Assembly (NCBI GenBank): GCA_903832665.1
Contig: CAILCG010000026.1
Location: 1-64,000 of the forward strand
Direction: 5' to 3'
Origin: an uncultured Methanomicrobiales archaeon
GTDB lineage: Archaea > Halobacteriota > Methanomicrobia > Methanomicrobiales > Methanospirillaceae
Length of the DNA: 64,000 bases
Shown here: piece after piece, positions 50,754 to 60,408 of the stretch
Numbering within the stretch: the stretch's first letter is position 1
How the letters are laid out: each line of letters starts with the position of its first letter
Position numbers and translations under genes: made by a program
The notes under the pieces: generated by a model
The model's database searches: none
Seen by the model: only the letters and a program-made list of their open reading frames with translations
Told to the model about the DNA's origin: nothing

Positions 50754-52178
50754 TTATGTGCTCTCCGGAACTTCCCTGGTCTTCCACAGGATGTAGATAA
50801 CTACAAGACAGAGGAGAAAGGATGTGAGATAAACTGCCTGGTACCCAAGTCTCGAAAGTTCCGGTGTAAGCCGGGGTACCAGCGGGGTTCCGTCCCGGGG
50901 AATCCCGGCAGCATACATCCGGAAGGCAAAGACCGACTGGAAAACGACGATCCCAAAGACAAATCCGACGTACCGGATCATCATCATCACCCCGGAACCG
51001 TTCCCGACCGCACCTTCGGGACAGTGGTTCATGATAAGCTTCCCGTTCGGGCCAAAGAAGGCCGACGTAGATACCCGGGTGACAAGCATCCCGATGATGA
51101 TAACCACAAGAATTGTTGTCGGGTTGTAGGTTACAAAAACGAGGAATCCGGCTGCCGCGACCGCAACGGCGATCATCGAGATCCTTCTGGTACCATAACG
51201 GTCTGCAAGGTTTCCCGCGAGCGGAGCTACGATGAAAGAGAGGAGTGCCGGCACGGTCATGATCATCCCTGACGTGAACGTGTCGAGATGATGAGAGTTG
51301 AGGAGATAGAGGGGCATCAGGTACGTGACACCGGAGAAGAGTAGCGTTACGATAAAACTGGCTGCAAGTCCTGACCGGAAGTCCGGGTCTTTGATGAGGG
51401 CCGGGCTGATGAGCGGATCCGGGTTCCGTTTTTCGAGCTGCCAGAAGATAAGGCCCAGCAGGACTCCCGCAACAAAGAGCGAGATAAGCATGAGGTCCGG
51501 AGTACCGGGAACCTGGAAGAGGGAGAAGGCGAGAAGGATGCAGAGTGTTGCAAGGATAAAGGCTGCCACCCCGGAAAACTGCAGGGGTTTTTGCACAGCG
51601 GGGAGCTCCTGCCAGGGGAGAGCATGCCAGCTGAGGAGCAGGGCGATGCCTACAACCGGGAGGTTTAAGAAAAAGATCCACTGCCAGCTCGCATACTGGG
51701 TGATAAACCCGCCTACCCCGGGGCCGAGAGCGAAACCAATAGCGGAAAGAGCGATAAGATAGCCCAGCGACTTCCCCCGGGTGGATTCCGGGAGGAACCC
51801 GGTAATTATTGCCGGCCCGATTGCAGAGAACATGGCAGCGCCGGTTGCCTGGAGGATGCGCGAACCTATCAGGAAATAGATATCCGGCGCAATTCCGCAG
51901 AGGAACGAACCTATACCAAAGACCACAAGACCGGTTATGAAAAGCGGGTGGAACCCGTACCGGTCGCCAAGTTTTCCCATGAACAGGATAAGGGCGGAGG
52001 TGGTGAGCATGTACGCGAGAATGACCAGTGAACCCATCCCCACGGATACCTGAAATGACTTTATGATGGTCGGGTTTGCGATATTTACAATGCTCATGTC
52101 CAGCGCACCCAGCAGTGAGGCCAGGCAGACAGATGCAAGAATAAGGCGCTGGCCAGTAACCGTACGCGGATCGGCCAA
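50754..52178 (-). CDS. MFS transporter, DHA2/EmrB-QacA type
   Basis: 474 aa, ~14 TM; LLGALDMSIVNIANPTI, GKLGDRYGFHPLF. Confidence 0.93.
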   Translation of the reverse strand: MADPRTVTGQRLILASVCLASLLGALDMSIVNIANPTIIKSFQVSVGMGSLVILAYMLTTSALILFMGKLGDRYGFHPLFITGLVVFGIGSFLCGIAPDIYFLIGSRILQATGAAMFSAIGPAIITGFLPESTRGKSLGYLIALSAIGFALGPGVGGFITQYASWQWIFFLNLPVVGIALLLSWHALPWQELPAVQKPLQFSGVAAFILATLCILLAFSLFQVPGTPDLMLISLFVAGVLLGLIFWQLEKRNPDPLISPALIKDPDFRSGLAASFIVTLLFSGVTYLMPLYLLNSHHLDTFTSGMIMTVPALLSFIVAPLAGNLADRYGTRRISMIAVAVAAAGFLVFVTYNPTTILVVIIIGMLVTRVSTSAFFGPNGKLIMNHCPEGAVGNGSGVMMMIRYVGFVFGIVVFQSVFAFRMYAAGIPRDGTPLVPRLTPELSRLGYQAVYLTSFLLCLVVIYILWKTREVPEST

Positions 52179-52401
52179 GAGAAATTTTCCGGGGAGAGCA
52201 GGTAATTGAATCAGGGTTAGTACCGGTCATTTTTCCGGGTTAAAAAGGTGACCTGACGAAAACCTAAAAATCCATCATGAACCTGAAGGTCCCACATTTT
52301 TTAATGGGATGCGGGTACTTTTTTTAAAAATTTGTGTGCCGTGGTTTTTTTGTGCCAGCAGGGTATTGCAGGCACAAAAAAGGTACAAGAAAAAGTAACG
52401 T

Positions 52402-53929
52402 CTAATTCCCGCCCACAATGATGGGGGTAACGTTGATGTCGAGATACCGGGGCTGCTTCCGGGTGTAATTCGGCCAGGTGATATCCATCCCGCCGTTCGG
52501 GTTTGCGGTCTTTGCAAACCGGGTCCAGAGATCCACCACATTCGAAGATACCGCAGGCACCGCCGGGACCGGCACGCCGAACAAGAGGAGCGCCTCGCTG
52601 CCGTGGAATGCCCCGTTGGGCTGGCCGGGCAGGACATAGCTGTACCGGTACACGTACGTGTCCGGGCTGATATCTCCCATGGAGGTTGCGGCAAATTTCA
52701 CCGAGTCGGAGAAGTCGTAGTCCGTCATGATCTGCGCCAGGCGGAGCTGGACTTCAGCAGTCGAATTGGCCGGATATTTCGCAAAGACTGCGTTTGCATC
52801 CTCATTGAACCGCCCCTTGAGAAAGGCCCGGTACTCTGTGACGGTCATGTTGGCGTTCGCAGAGAGGGTGGTCCCGTCATTGGCATTGTTCCCGATCATG
52901 AAGGGGACCGGGTTCTCCTTATGGAGAAGGTACAGGTTAGCCAGGGTGTCGGGGAGGATCCACCCGTCAATCGTGGGCTCGAACTGGACGGTGTGTGTAG
53001 TCCAGAACCCGGCTCCCGGTGATGGTGTTGCATTGATCAGGGTTTCGGGAGACAGGAGCCGCATCCTTGCGATCGCATCCGGGCCTGAATACCCGAGGCT
53101 TGCTGCATAGTTCATACCAAACTGTTCGGCATATGTTTTCGGATGGGTGGCATCGATGATCGCACCATTGGCCCAAAAGGGACCGCTCTCGACAATGGCC
53201 TGCTGGTAGAGCCCTGTGCTCGTCGGGCTGGCGACGTGGACAAGCACACTCTCTGCTCCTGCCGACTGCCCGAAGATGGTCACCCGGGACGGGTCGCCGC
53301 TAAATGCCCCGATATTCTTCTGGACCCATTTGAGGGCTGCCTGCTGATCCATGATCCCGTAATTGCCCGAGGCATTGTGCGGGGACTCGTTATCGAGCTG
53401 GGGGTGGGCGAGGAAACCGAGGGCTCCGAGCCGGTAATTTGGCGTGACAACGATGACACCATTCTGTGCGAGCGTGGTCCCGTTGTAGAACGGAATGGAT
53501 CCGGCAACATTGGCAAATCCCCCGCCATAGAAAAAGACCATGACCGGCAGTTTTTCATCGGAAGATTTTGCCGGGGTCCAGACATTGAGGTACAGGCAGT
53601 CCTCGCTCATGTTCAGGGGCGCCGTCGGCTCCGGCTGGGGACAGGTTGCTGAATACTGTTTTGTCTCCTTTACCCCATCCCAGGGTCTGACCGTTGCCGG
53701 CGGTCTCCAGCGCAGGTCACCGGTTGGGGGGGGCCGCAAACGGGATCCCGTGGTAGACCATGAGGTCGCCCTGTTGTAATCCGGAAACCAGACCGGCATC
53801 TGTCTTCACGATAAAGGATGTATTCGCTGTGCCGGGTACCGATCCCTTCTCGGTACATCCTGCCAGGCACGAAAAACCGATGAGCAGGCAGAGTACCAGC
53901 ACGCAACTTGTGAGCTTACCTGTTTGCAT
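52402..53929 (-). pseudogene. type B carboxylesterase lipoprotein, frameshifted at an 8-nt C tract
   Basis: N-term MQTGKLTSCVLVLCLLIGFSCLAGCTEKG...VYHGIPFAAPP (ORF 53717..54040) continues in another frame as TGDLRWRPP...SEDCLYLNVWTP...GQSAGAESV; break at G8 53726-53733. Confidence 0.9.
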
Positions 53930-54183
53930 AAACTTCCATCCCTTTTTTCCCTTACTGACAGCGTAGAGCATAGCCGGGTTCCCGCAGGAGATGAACTCTC
54001 TAAAAAAAACCCGCCACCGGTCTGTCATCCCGGTAAACACCGGGGAGGCTAATGGAGATTATTGGCCTTTTACCGTTTAATGATATGGCTTTCCGGGCAA
54101 AGGTCTCCGCAAGGGGGAGGACGTGGCCGGAAAAGAATGTGTCAAAAAAAGAGAGACGGTGACCCCCTGGGGAGTCCCGGGTT

Positions 54184-55235
54184 TTACCAGGCCGTCAAGG
54201 TAAACGTATCGCCGGTCTCCCATGCGCGGGTCACCGGGTTCAGCTGTTTCTCTACACCATCGAAGGTGCCGGTGCTTTCATGGACCGTGATGACGAGATA
54301 GCCTATTCTCTGGTCTTTCTTGGCGATGGCCGATTTGGGCGATTCCAGCACGAGTGCCGGATCCACGTTTGCAGGATCGAATGCTATCGCATGCGCCACG
54401 GCATTTCCGCTGACGATCTGCTGGACGCCCTGGGATTCGCCGCGAGCGTACAGGTGGGCATGCCCGCAGAAATAGGCAGAGACATTGTTCTCCGCCAGGC
54501 TGTTCCAGAAGAGATCGCGCTGAGGCGGATGCGCGTCGAGGGCATAATTATCCTCTTCATCATCGTTGACTACCGCATAGGCTGGAGAATGCCCGTAGAC
54601 AAAGGTGAAGGGCCGGGTATCCTGCGTAAGCTGCCCGACAACCCAGCTCTGGTTCACCGTTTCCTTGAGACCATTGTGGGCAATGTAATTGTCGTTTGCC
54701 ACAAACTTTGCACCCTTGTGGGTGAACGAATATGTCAGTCTCTCTTCTCCCCTCGGGCCGTTTGCCGGCATGCCGGCTGCGGCGGTGGCCAGATAGGCGC
54801 TAAGAAGGGGAGCAACGGTCTGGTTCGGACCGTCCTCATGGTTGCCCCGGACAACGTATATCGGGATACCGGAACCATCGGAGTAATTATGGATCGGTGC
54901 AACGTCAGCCATCCAGTTGTTGAACTGGCCGGTATAATTTCCCTCCATAGGGGATGCATTAGTCAGTCCCCAGCCGTTGATCAGGTCACCCATGTACAGG
55001 GCAAAGTCCGGTTTCTCGGCGGAAATTGCGCGGGAGATAGGAAGGAGATCCGGGCTGACACCGGTAGTGGTGTTTGACGCGGGATCAGGGGAATCCCCGA
55101 ATACGACAAATTTCCAGTCCCCCGACCCGGAAGGTGCCGGGGAAACAGAAGTTGCCGGGGCCGGGGGAACCGTGGCGGGTGATGAGGTTGTGCACCCGCT
55201 GGTACTTACCGCGATGATAAGGATCAGGAAAACGC
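54184..55235 (-). CDS. calcineurin-like metallophosphoesterase, probable lipoprotein; start codon unclear
   Basis: Same frame extends upstream of Met-54993: LCVFLILIIAVSTSGCTTSS...WKFVVFGDSPDPASN...KPDFALYMGDLINGW...RGNHEDGP...FCGHAHLYARG. Confidence 0.82.
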
Positions 55236-55290
55236 ATAGCGTGTCTTACACTCTGGCGGTGAAAAAAACTTTTGATGTATTGTCAGCGGT

Positions 55291-57294
55291 TTAACATTTT
55301 TGTATTTTTTCCGGACCTTTGGGAAACGTAAACGTGAACCTTGTCCCCTCGGAGCGATCAATCACGACCGTGCCATTCAGTTGCCCGGTGAGCATGTTGA
55401 CGAGCTTGAGACCAAGGGTCGCCTGGTTCTCGAGCGTAATATCAGGACGGATTCCTGCCCCCTTGTCCGCAATAACAAAAGTCAGGAAGTGTTGATCTTC
55501 TGAAGCAGTGACGGACAACCTGCCGCCGTCCTTTCCTTTGAACGCATGTTTCAGGCTGTTGGTGATCAGTTCGTTGCTGATGAGGCCAAGAGGAATGGCG
55601 GTGTTGGTATCTACATAGATTTCATGGATACTGGTCTCGAACCGGACCCCCCGGCTTCCGGGCTCATACAGGGACAGGAGCGTTGTTCCCAGGGAATGGA
55701 TGTAGTTCTCCAAATTGATCTGGGATAAATCCTTGCTGCGGTAGAGATGTTCATGCACCAGCGACATGGACCTGACCTGGTTCTGGCAGTCTTTCAGGGC
55801 ATCAACTGTCGTGGGATCGTGAATCTTCCGTATCTGCATGTTCAAGAGACTGGCAATGATCTGAAGATTGTTTTTGACCCGGTGGTGGACTTCCTTGAGC
55901 AGCGTCTCTTTTTCCGCAAGAGATGCCTGGATCTGCTCCATCATCTTCTTTTGCTCGGTAACATCCCGAGCTACTGCATAGAAGACATTTCCTGCCGGAA
56001 AGATGCGCCACTCGATCCAGCGGAATGAACCGTCACGGTGCAGGTACCGGTTCATGAACTGGAGGACTTTTTTACCGGCCCGGAGCTCGGCAAGGATACC
56101 CAGCGTAGCTTTCCGGTCATCGGGATGAACAAAATCGAGAACCCGTTTTCCCTCCATTTCGCCAGGAGTGTAGCCAAGGGCCGATTCCCACTCATTGTTC
56201 AGGCGCCGGAAATACCCGTCCATATCCGCAATGCAGAGCAGATCGAGCGTATGGGTAAAGTACTGGTCCAGTTCCTCGTTTTTCTGGAAGAGCGCCTCTT
56301 CGACCCGTTTGCGCCGGGTGATGTCCTGGATAACCCCGACCATAAACACCTGGCCGGATGCATCCCGGTACAGGGTCGAGGTGGAGATAAGGGTGCAGAT
56401 CTGGCCATCGGGTTTGGTGATCGTCACCTCATCTTCCCGGGTTGTCCGGCTCAGGAAGACGTCCTCGGTCATATCCCAATGGAAGGCTGCATCGGATTCA
56501 CTGAAAAAATCCCGGGGGGTCCGGGTGAGGATCTCATCTTCAGGCCGCCCAATAAAGCGGCAGAGGCTTTCATTGACCACAACAAACCGATGGTCGCGGT
56601 CAAGGACGTAGACCGGGTATGCGATCGTGTTGATGATGGTGGCGACATTTCTCTTGGACTCGACTTCGAGTTCGAGCGCCTGCATCTCCTTTGCCGCCTC
56701 CTTGTCATCAAGCGTGTGGTACACTACGGAAAAAAAGATGAACATCCCAATCACATTGAAGACGACCATGGGGATCGCAACCGTCGTGACGATCGTAAAA
56801 AATTCCGCGGGCTTTGTCACGAGGATGAGCGTATAGCAGGAGATCAGCGTCTCGGAGAGGGCGATCAGGACAACCGCGATCCAAGTGGAAACGAACTGCC
56901 GCCGGTTTGCGATATATACGATACTCCCGAGGATGCCTGAAAGGAAGGGTGCGGACAATCCGGTCCACATGTAGGGTCCCCCCTGGGCAAAACGGAACAG
57001 TCCACCGATAAGCCCGGAGCCGATGCCGATCCAGGGTCCGCAGACCAGCCCCGCTGCCATGGGGCCGAGATCCCGGACATTGACCACTGCGCCTTCTACC
57101 GATAGCCCGCTCAGGGTTCCGAATATGGAGAGGATGCCAAAAAATACTATGAGGACCAGCGACGTGGACCATGAAGTCCGGTGTTCGAAAATCTCGGAAA
57201 AAAACCGGCTTTGCATGAAGATGGACGCAAAGACGATGATCACACAGAGGATCTCGAAGAGAGTGACCGAACTCTGGATAATCGTCAGTGCCAT
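55291..57294 (-). CDS. sensor histidine kinase with 5TM-LYT-like module, PAS-PAS, HisKA_2
   Basis: 667 aa; NVRDLGPMAAGLVCGPWIGIGSGLIGGLFRFAQGG; KEVHHRVKNNLQIIASLLNMQ. Confidence 0.92.
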   Translation of the reverse strand: MALTIIQSSVTLFEILCVIIVFASIFMQSRFFSEIFEHRTSWSTSLVLIVFFGILSIFGTLSGLSVEGAVVNVRDLGPMAAGLVCGPWIGIGSGLIGGLFRFAQGGPYMWTGLSAPFLSGILGSIVYIANRRQFVSTWIAVVLIALSETLISCYTLILVTKPAEFFTIVTTVAIPMVVFNVIGMFIFFSVVYHTLDDKEAAKEMQALELEVESKRNVATIINTIAYPVYVLDRDHRFVVVNESLCRFIGRPEDEILTRTPRDFFSESDAAFHWDMTEDVFLSRTTREDEVTITKPDGQICTLISTSTLYRDASGQVFMVGVIQDITRRKRVEEALFQKNEELDQYFTHTLDLLCIADMDGYFRRLNNEWESALGYTPGEMEGKRVLDFVHPDDRKATLGILAELRAGKKVLQFMNRYLHRDGSFRWIEWRIFPAGNVFYAVARDVTEQKKMMEQIQASLAEKETLLKEVHHRVKNNLQIIASLLNMQIRKIHDPTTVDALKDCQNQVRSMSLVHEHLYRSKDLSQINLENYIHSLGTTLLSLYEPGSRGVRFETSIHEIYVDTNTAIPLGLISNELITNSLKHAFKGKDGGRLSVTASEDQHFLTFVIADKGAGIRPDITLENQATLGLKLVNMLTGQLNGTVVIDRSEGTRFTFTFPKGPEKIQKC

Positions 57295-57638
57295 GGTATC
57301 GAATTCATATACAGGGGATATATATAATATTGGACTGAAACGCTGGATTCCGGGATCATCGGGTATGTCAAAGAGCCTATCCCATCAATCCATAACTGTA
57401 CCCAATGGATCACGAAGACCAGTTAATCAAACCCTTTTGGGTATTTTTTTTTGAATAGGAACGGGGTTCTAATCCATCCGTCAGCTCAGAGCGCCGAAGG
57501 AAACCGGGGAGGCCGGTAAAGGACGGGGCTCGTACGGGGACTCGTGGTATAAAGGCCACTTCGCATCCACCCGGCCACCCATAAGGAATACAAAAAAAAG
57601 GATCTTTGCAGGTCAGACAAGATAGTATCCGCGGGAAC

Positions 57639-58187
57639 TTATGCGAGCCGGTAAGCAAGGATAACCCTGCTCTCATTATCCAAAAGTTTCATCCCCTCCC
57701 CACCGGTCTGGATGAACGCGGCTCTCGGAAGATCGGCAAGAAACGCAGATTCCTGGGGCATAATACCGGGCTCTGGACAGGTTAACCGGGTCCGGACCGC
57801 GGGGGTGATGGCAATCTTCTTTCCGGATACAAGATATGCGGCAGTGTAGGTATTGCAGCCGGATGTACCGGAGATAGTCCCATTCGTGCTAAAACGGGTG
57901 GTGATATCGGACCCGCCGATCACCGGAATGAGAATCCCGGTTAAATCTACATAGGAGACAAGAATCCATGATGTCTCATGGGCAACCTCCAGCGGTTTTG
58001 GCGAGAGATTCGTAAGAAAGAGGAACAGGAATACAACACAGACTGCAAGGCCGACGATGAGGAGGATCGAAATATACCGGTTATCTGCCAGGATCCCGGC
58101 CGGTGGCTCTTCCATATCCTCAAATTCACCGGGCAACAGGATAACCGTTTCGGCAAGTGTCGTGACCGCACATTTTGCGTGAGTCAA
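57639..58187 (-). CDS. META/HslJ-domain membrane-anchored protein
   Basis: 182 aa; TM plus TSWILVSYVD...TRFSTNGTISGTSGCNTYTAAYLV...RLTCPEPGIMPQESAFLADL. Confidence 0.82.
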   Translation of the reverse strand: MTHAKCAVTTLAETVILLPGEFEDMEEPPAGILADNRYISILLIVGLAVCVVFLFLFLTNLSPKPLEVAHETSWILVSYVDLTGILIPVIGGSDITTRFSTNGTISGTSGCNTYTAAYLVSGKKIAITPAVRTRLTCPEPGIMPQESAFLADLPRAAFIQTGGEGMKLLDNESRVILAYRLA

Positions 58188-58305
58188 TCACTGCGCTATA
58201 ACGCGATCGGATACATGCCGGTTTCCTGAGAAAAACTTCTCCCCAACAATGGTAGAGACGAACGGTGATTTTTATGTTTTAATACTCCGGCAGCCAATAG
58301 AGATC

Positions 58306-58530
58306 ATGGATATGTTAATGGTCAGGAAATGGGTGATCTTTTTTATCGGGATTCTCTGTGCGATCATCATCGCAGATACCCTGTCAAATATGATTGTCGC
58401 GGCAGTCGGGTTGAGCGGATGGGTAAAATTCCTCGTCAGTTTTGTCCTGTATGCGGTCCTGTTCTTTGGGATCCTCTATGCAATAGAAAAGATATTCGGG
58501 ATCAGCTTTTTCGGGTTCTGGCAGGAGTAA
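58306..58530 (+). CDS. small two-TM membrane protein
   Basis: ~74 aa from MDMLMVRKWVIFFIGILCAIIIADTL. Confidence 0.65.
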   Translation: MDMLMVRKWVIFFIGILCAIIIADTLSNMIVAAVGLSGWVKFLVSFVLYAVLFFGILYAIEKIFGISFFGFWQE

Positions 58531-58636
58531 AAACTCCATTTTTACCGGGGGACGACGATCGGATAGATTTTGTAGTCGGAACGCCAATATGGGAACTGAA
58601 CTCCGGGACATACGTCTGGTCCCCCTGATCCGGTGA

Positions 58637-59209
58637 TTGATTATGGATACGAAATTGTCATGCCTCATCCAGGGTATGATCGGGATTATATTCGGGCTTT
58701 TGGCCCTTCTGGTGCCTGAGATTACCCTTGTAACTTTTTATGCCCTCTTCTGGGTGCTGCTTGCCGTGGGAATTGCGGGTTTTCTTCTCCTTGCCATCAC
58801 GTCAAAAAGTGACGACTCAATGTTCTGGTTCACGCTCTCTGCAATTTTCCTTGCCATTGGCGTTGCCTCATTTTTCGCACACGATATATTTGCGAACATA
58901 TTTGTCCTGCTCATTGCGGGAGTTGCAGTCTACTCGGGTTTTTCCGATATCACACTCGCGCTTACCCATCCCAAAACGAAATTTATCCTCATTCCGGGAA
59001 TGTTTATCGGTGGGGGGGCACTTCTGGGCGTGTTGATCTACTACTTCCCCTCAGTCTCAAAATATCTGCTCCTGACGGTACTGGGAACATTTGCCCTGGT
59101 CTTTGGTCTTTTTTCGATCCTGCTGGGCTGGTACATGCAGGAAGAGATCGCGAGACCCATGGCAGACACTCCCCTGAAACATATCTGGAGAAAGACCAAC
59201 GAAAAATAA
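58637..59209 (+). CDS. HdeD/DUF308-like membrane protein
   Basis: 190 aa, 6 TM pattern; GMIGIIFGLLALLVPEITL. Confidence 0.82.
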   Translation: MIMDTKLSCLIQGMIGIIFGLLALLVPEITLVTFYALFWVLLAVGIAGFLLLAITSKSDDSMFWFTLSAIFLAIGVASFFAHDIFANIFVLLIAGVAVYSGFSDITLALTHPKTKFILIPGMFIGGGALLGVLIYYFPSVSKYLLLTVLGTFALVFGLFSILLGWYMQEEIARPMADTPLKHIWRKTNEK

Positions 59210-59250
59210 TATCCCAATTCCATCCGTTTCCTTTTTTCTGGTAAGTCCCT

Positions 59251-60396
59251 ATGCAGTACGATGTCATTGTTGTCGGAGCCGGGCCCGCGGGAAATGCTGC
59301 AGCCCAAGCCTGCGCGGAGCAGGGGCTCACGACGCTGTGCATCGAAGAGCACGGAACCATCGGCTTTCCGGTACAGTGTGCGGGCCTGCTCTCGAATGCA
59401 GCGTTTGCCGAATGCCGGATCACTGACAGGTCAGTACTGAACCGGGTCTCGGGTGCCCGGGTGATCACCGGCCAAGGCAGCGAGCTCCTCATCGATGCCC
59501 GTATCCAGAAAGCGGTGGTCGTGGACCGGGGGGAAGCCGACCGGGAGATGGCCCGCAATGCGGCAGATGCCGGGGTGGAATTCCGGTTAAAGACCGGCGT
59601 GTACGGCATACGGGAAAACTGCGTGCTGACGCGGGGGGTATATGGGCACGAGGAGCACCGGTTCAGGATCCTTATAGCGGCCGATGGCCCACGAAGCACC
59701 ATCGCACGGCTGTACGGGAAGGATCGGGCACAGGTGTTTCTCTCGGGGATACAGGCCGACATACCCTTTGAATGCGATCCCCGTTTTGTGGAGATATTTC
59801 CTGATGCTTCACCGGAGTTTTTCGCCTGGTCGATTCCCACCGGTCCCGGGCGTACCCGGGTTGGCCTCTGCGGCCAGACGCAGGTGCCGGAACGGTTCGC
59901 AGAATTGCTCAAACGATTCGGGACTTCTGCGACTCACCTCGTCACCGGCACGCTCCCGCTCGGGCTGATGCCCAGGACCTATGGGCATAACACGCTCTTT
60001 GTAGGGGATGCTGCAGGGTTTGCAAAGCCTACCAGCGGGGGAGGGATCTATACCGGGATCCGCTCCGGCCGGCATGCGGCTGCAACGGCCATCGCGTGTT
60101 GTGAGCGGGGATGCTCGGATGACTTGTCCCTCGCGGAATATGAGCGCAGGTGGCAGGCAGATTTCGGTCGCGAGCTCGAACTCGGGTTCCGGCTCTTTGG
60201 CATGCGGCAAAAAATGCACCCCGAAGACCTGGACCGGATCATCCAGGCGCTCAATGACCCGTCCCTGCTCGCGTCCATCGTCGAGTATGGGGATATGGAC
60301 CGGCCAGGAAAACTCATGAGAAAACTCCTGCTCAACCCCTCAATGATTCACCTGCTCAAACCCCTGCTGATCTCGGGGATTCGATCATTTTTGTAA
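59251..60396 (+). CDS. geranylgeranyl reductase family FAD-dependent oxidoreductase
   Basis: YDVIVVGAGPAGNAAAQACAEQGL, FPVQCAGLLS, FVGDAAGFAKPTSGGGIYTGIRSG. Confidence 0.93.
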   Translation: MQYDVIVVGAGPAGNAAAQACAEQGLTTLCIEEHGTIGFPVQCAGLLSNAAFAECRITDRSVLNRVSGARVITGQGSELLIDARIQKAVVVDRGEADREMARNAADAGVEFRLKTGVYGIRENCVLTRGVYGHEEHRFRILIAADGPRSTIARLYGKDRAQVFLSGIQADIPFECDPRFVEIFPDASPEFFAWSIPTGPGRTRVGLCGQTQVPERFAELLKRFGTSATHLVTGTLPLGLMPRTYGHNTLFVGDAAGFAKPTSGGGIYTGIRSGRHAAATAIACCERGCSDDLSLAEYERRWQADFGRELELGFRLFGMRQKMHPEDLDRIIQALNDPSLLASIVEYGDMDRPGKLMRKLLLNPSMIHLLKPLLISGIRSFL

Positions 60397-60408
60397 AAGC
60401 CCGGGAGG

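Noticed and set aside
50692-52230. 512-aa ORF overlapping the MFS transporter on the same strand
   Set aside because: Low-complexity Arg/Pro/Cys-rich translation in an alternative frame; the 474-aa frame has clear MFS motifs.
56038-56940. 300-aa ORF antisense to the PAS-kinase gene
   Set aside because: Antisense shadow; composition not protein-like.
59004-59912. 302-aa antisense ORF over HdeD and geranylgeranyl reductase genes
   Set aside because: Ser/Arg/Pro-rich antisense artefact over two confident genes.
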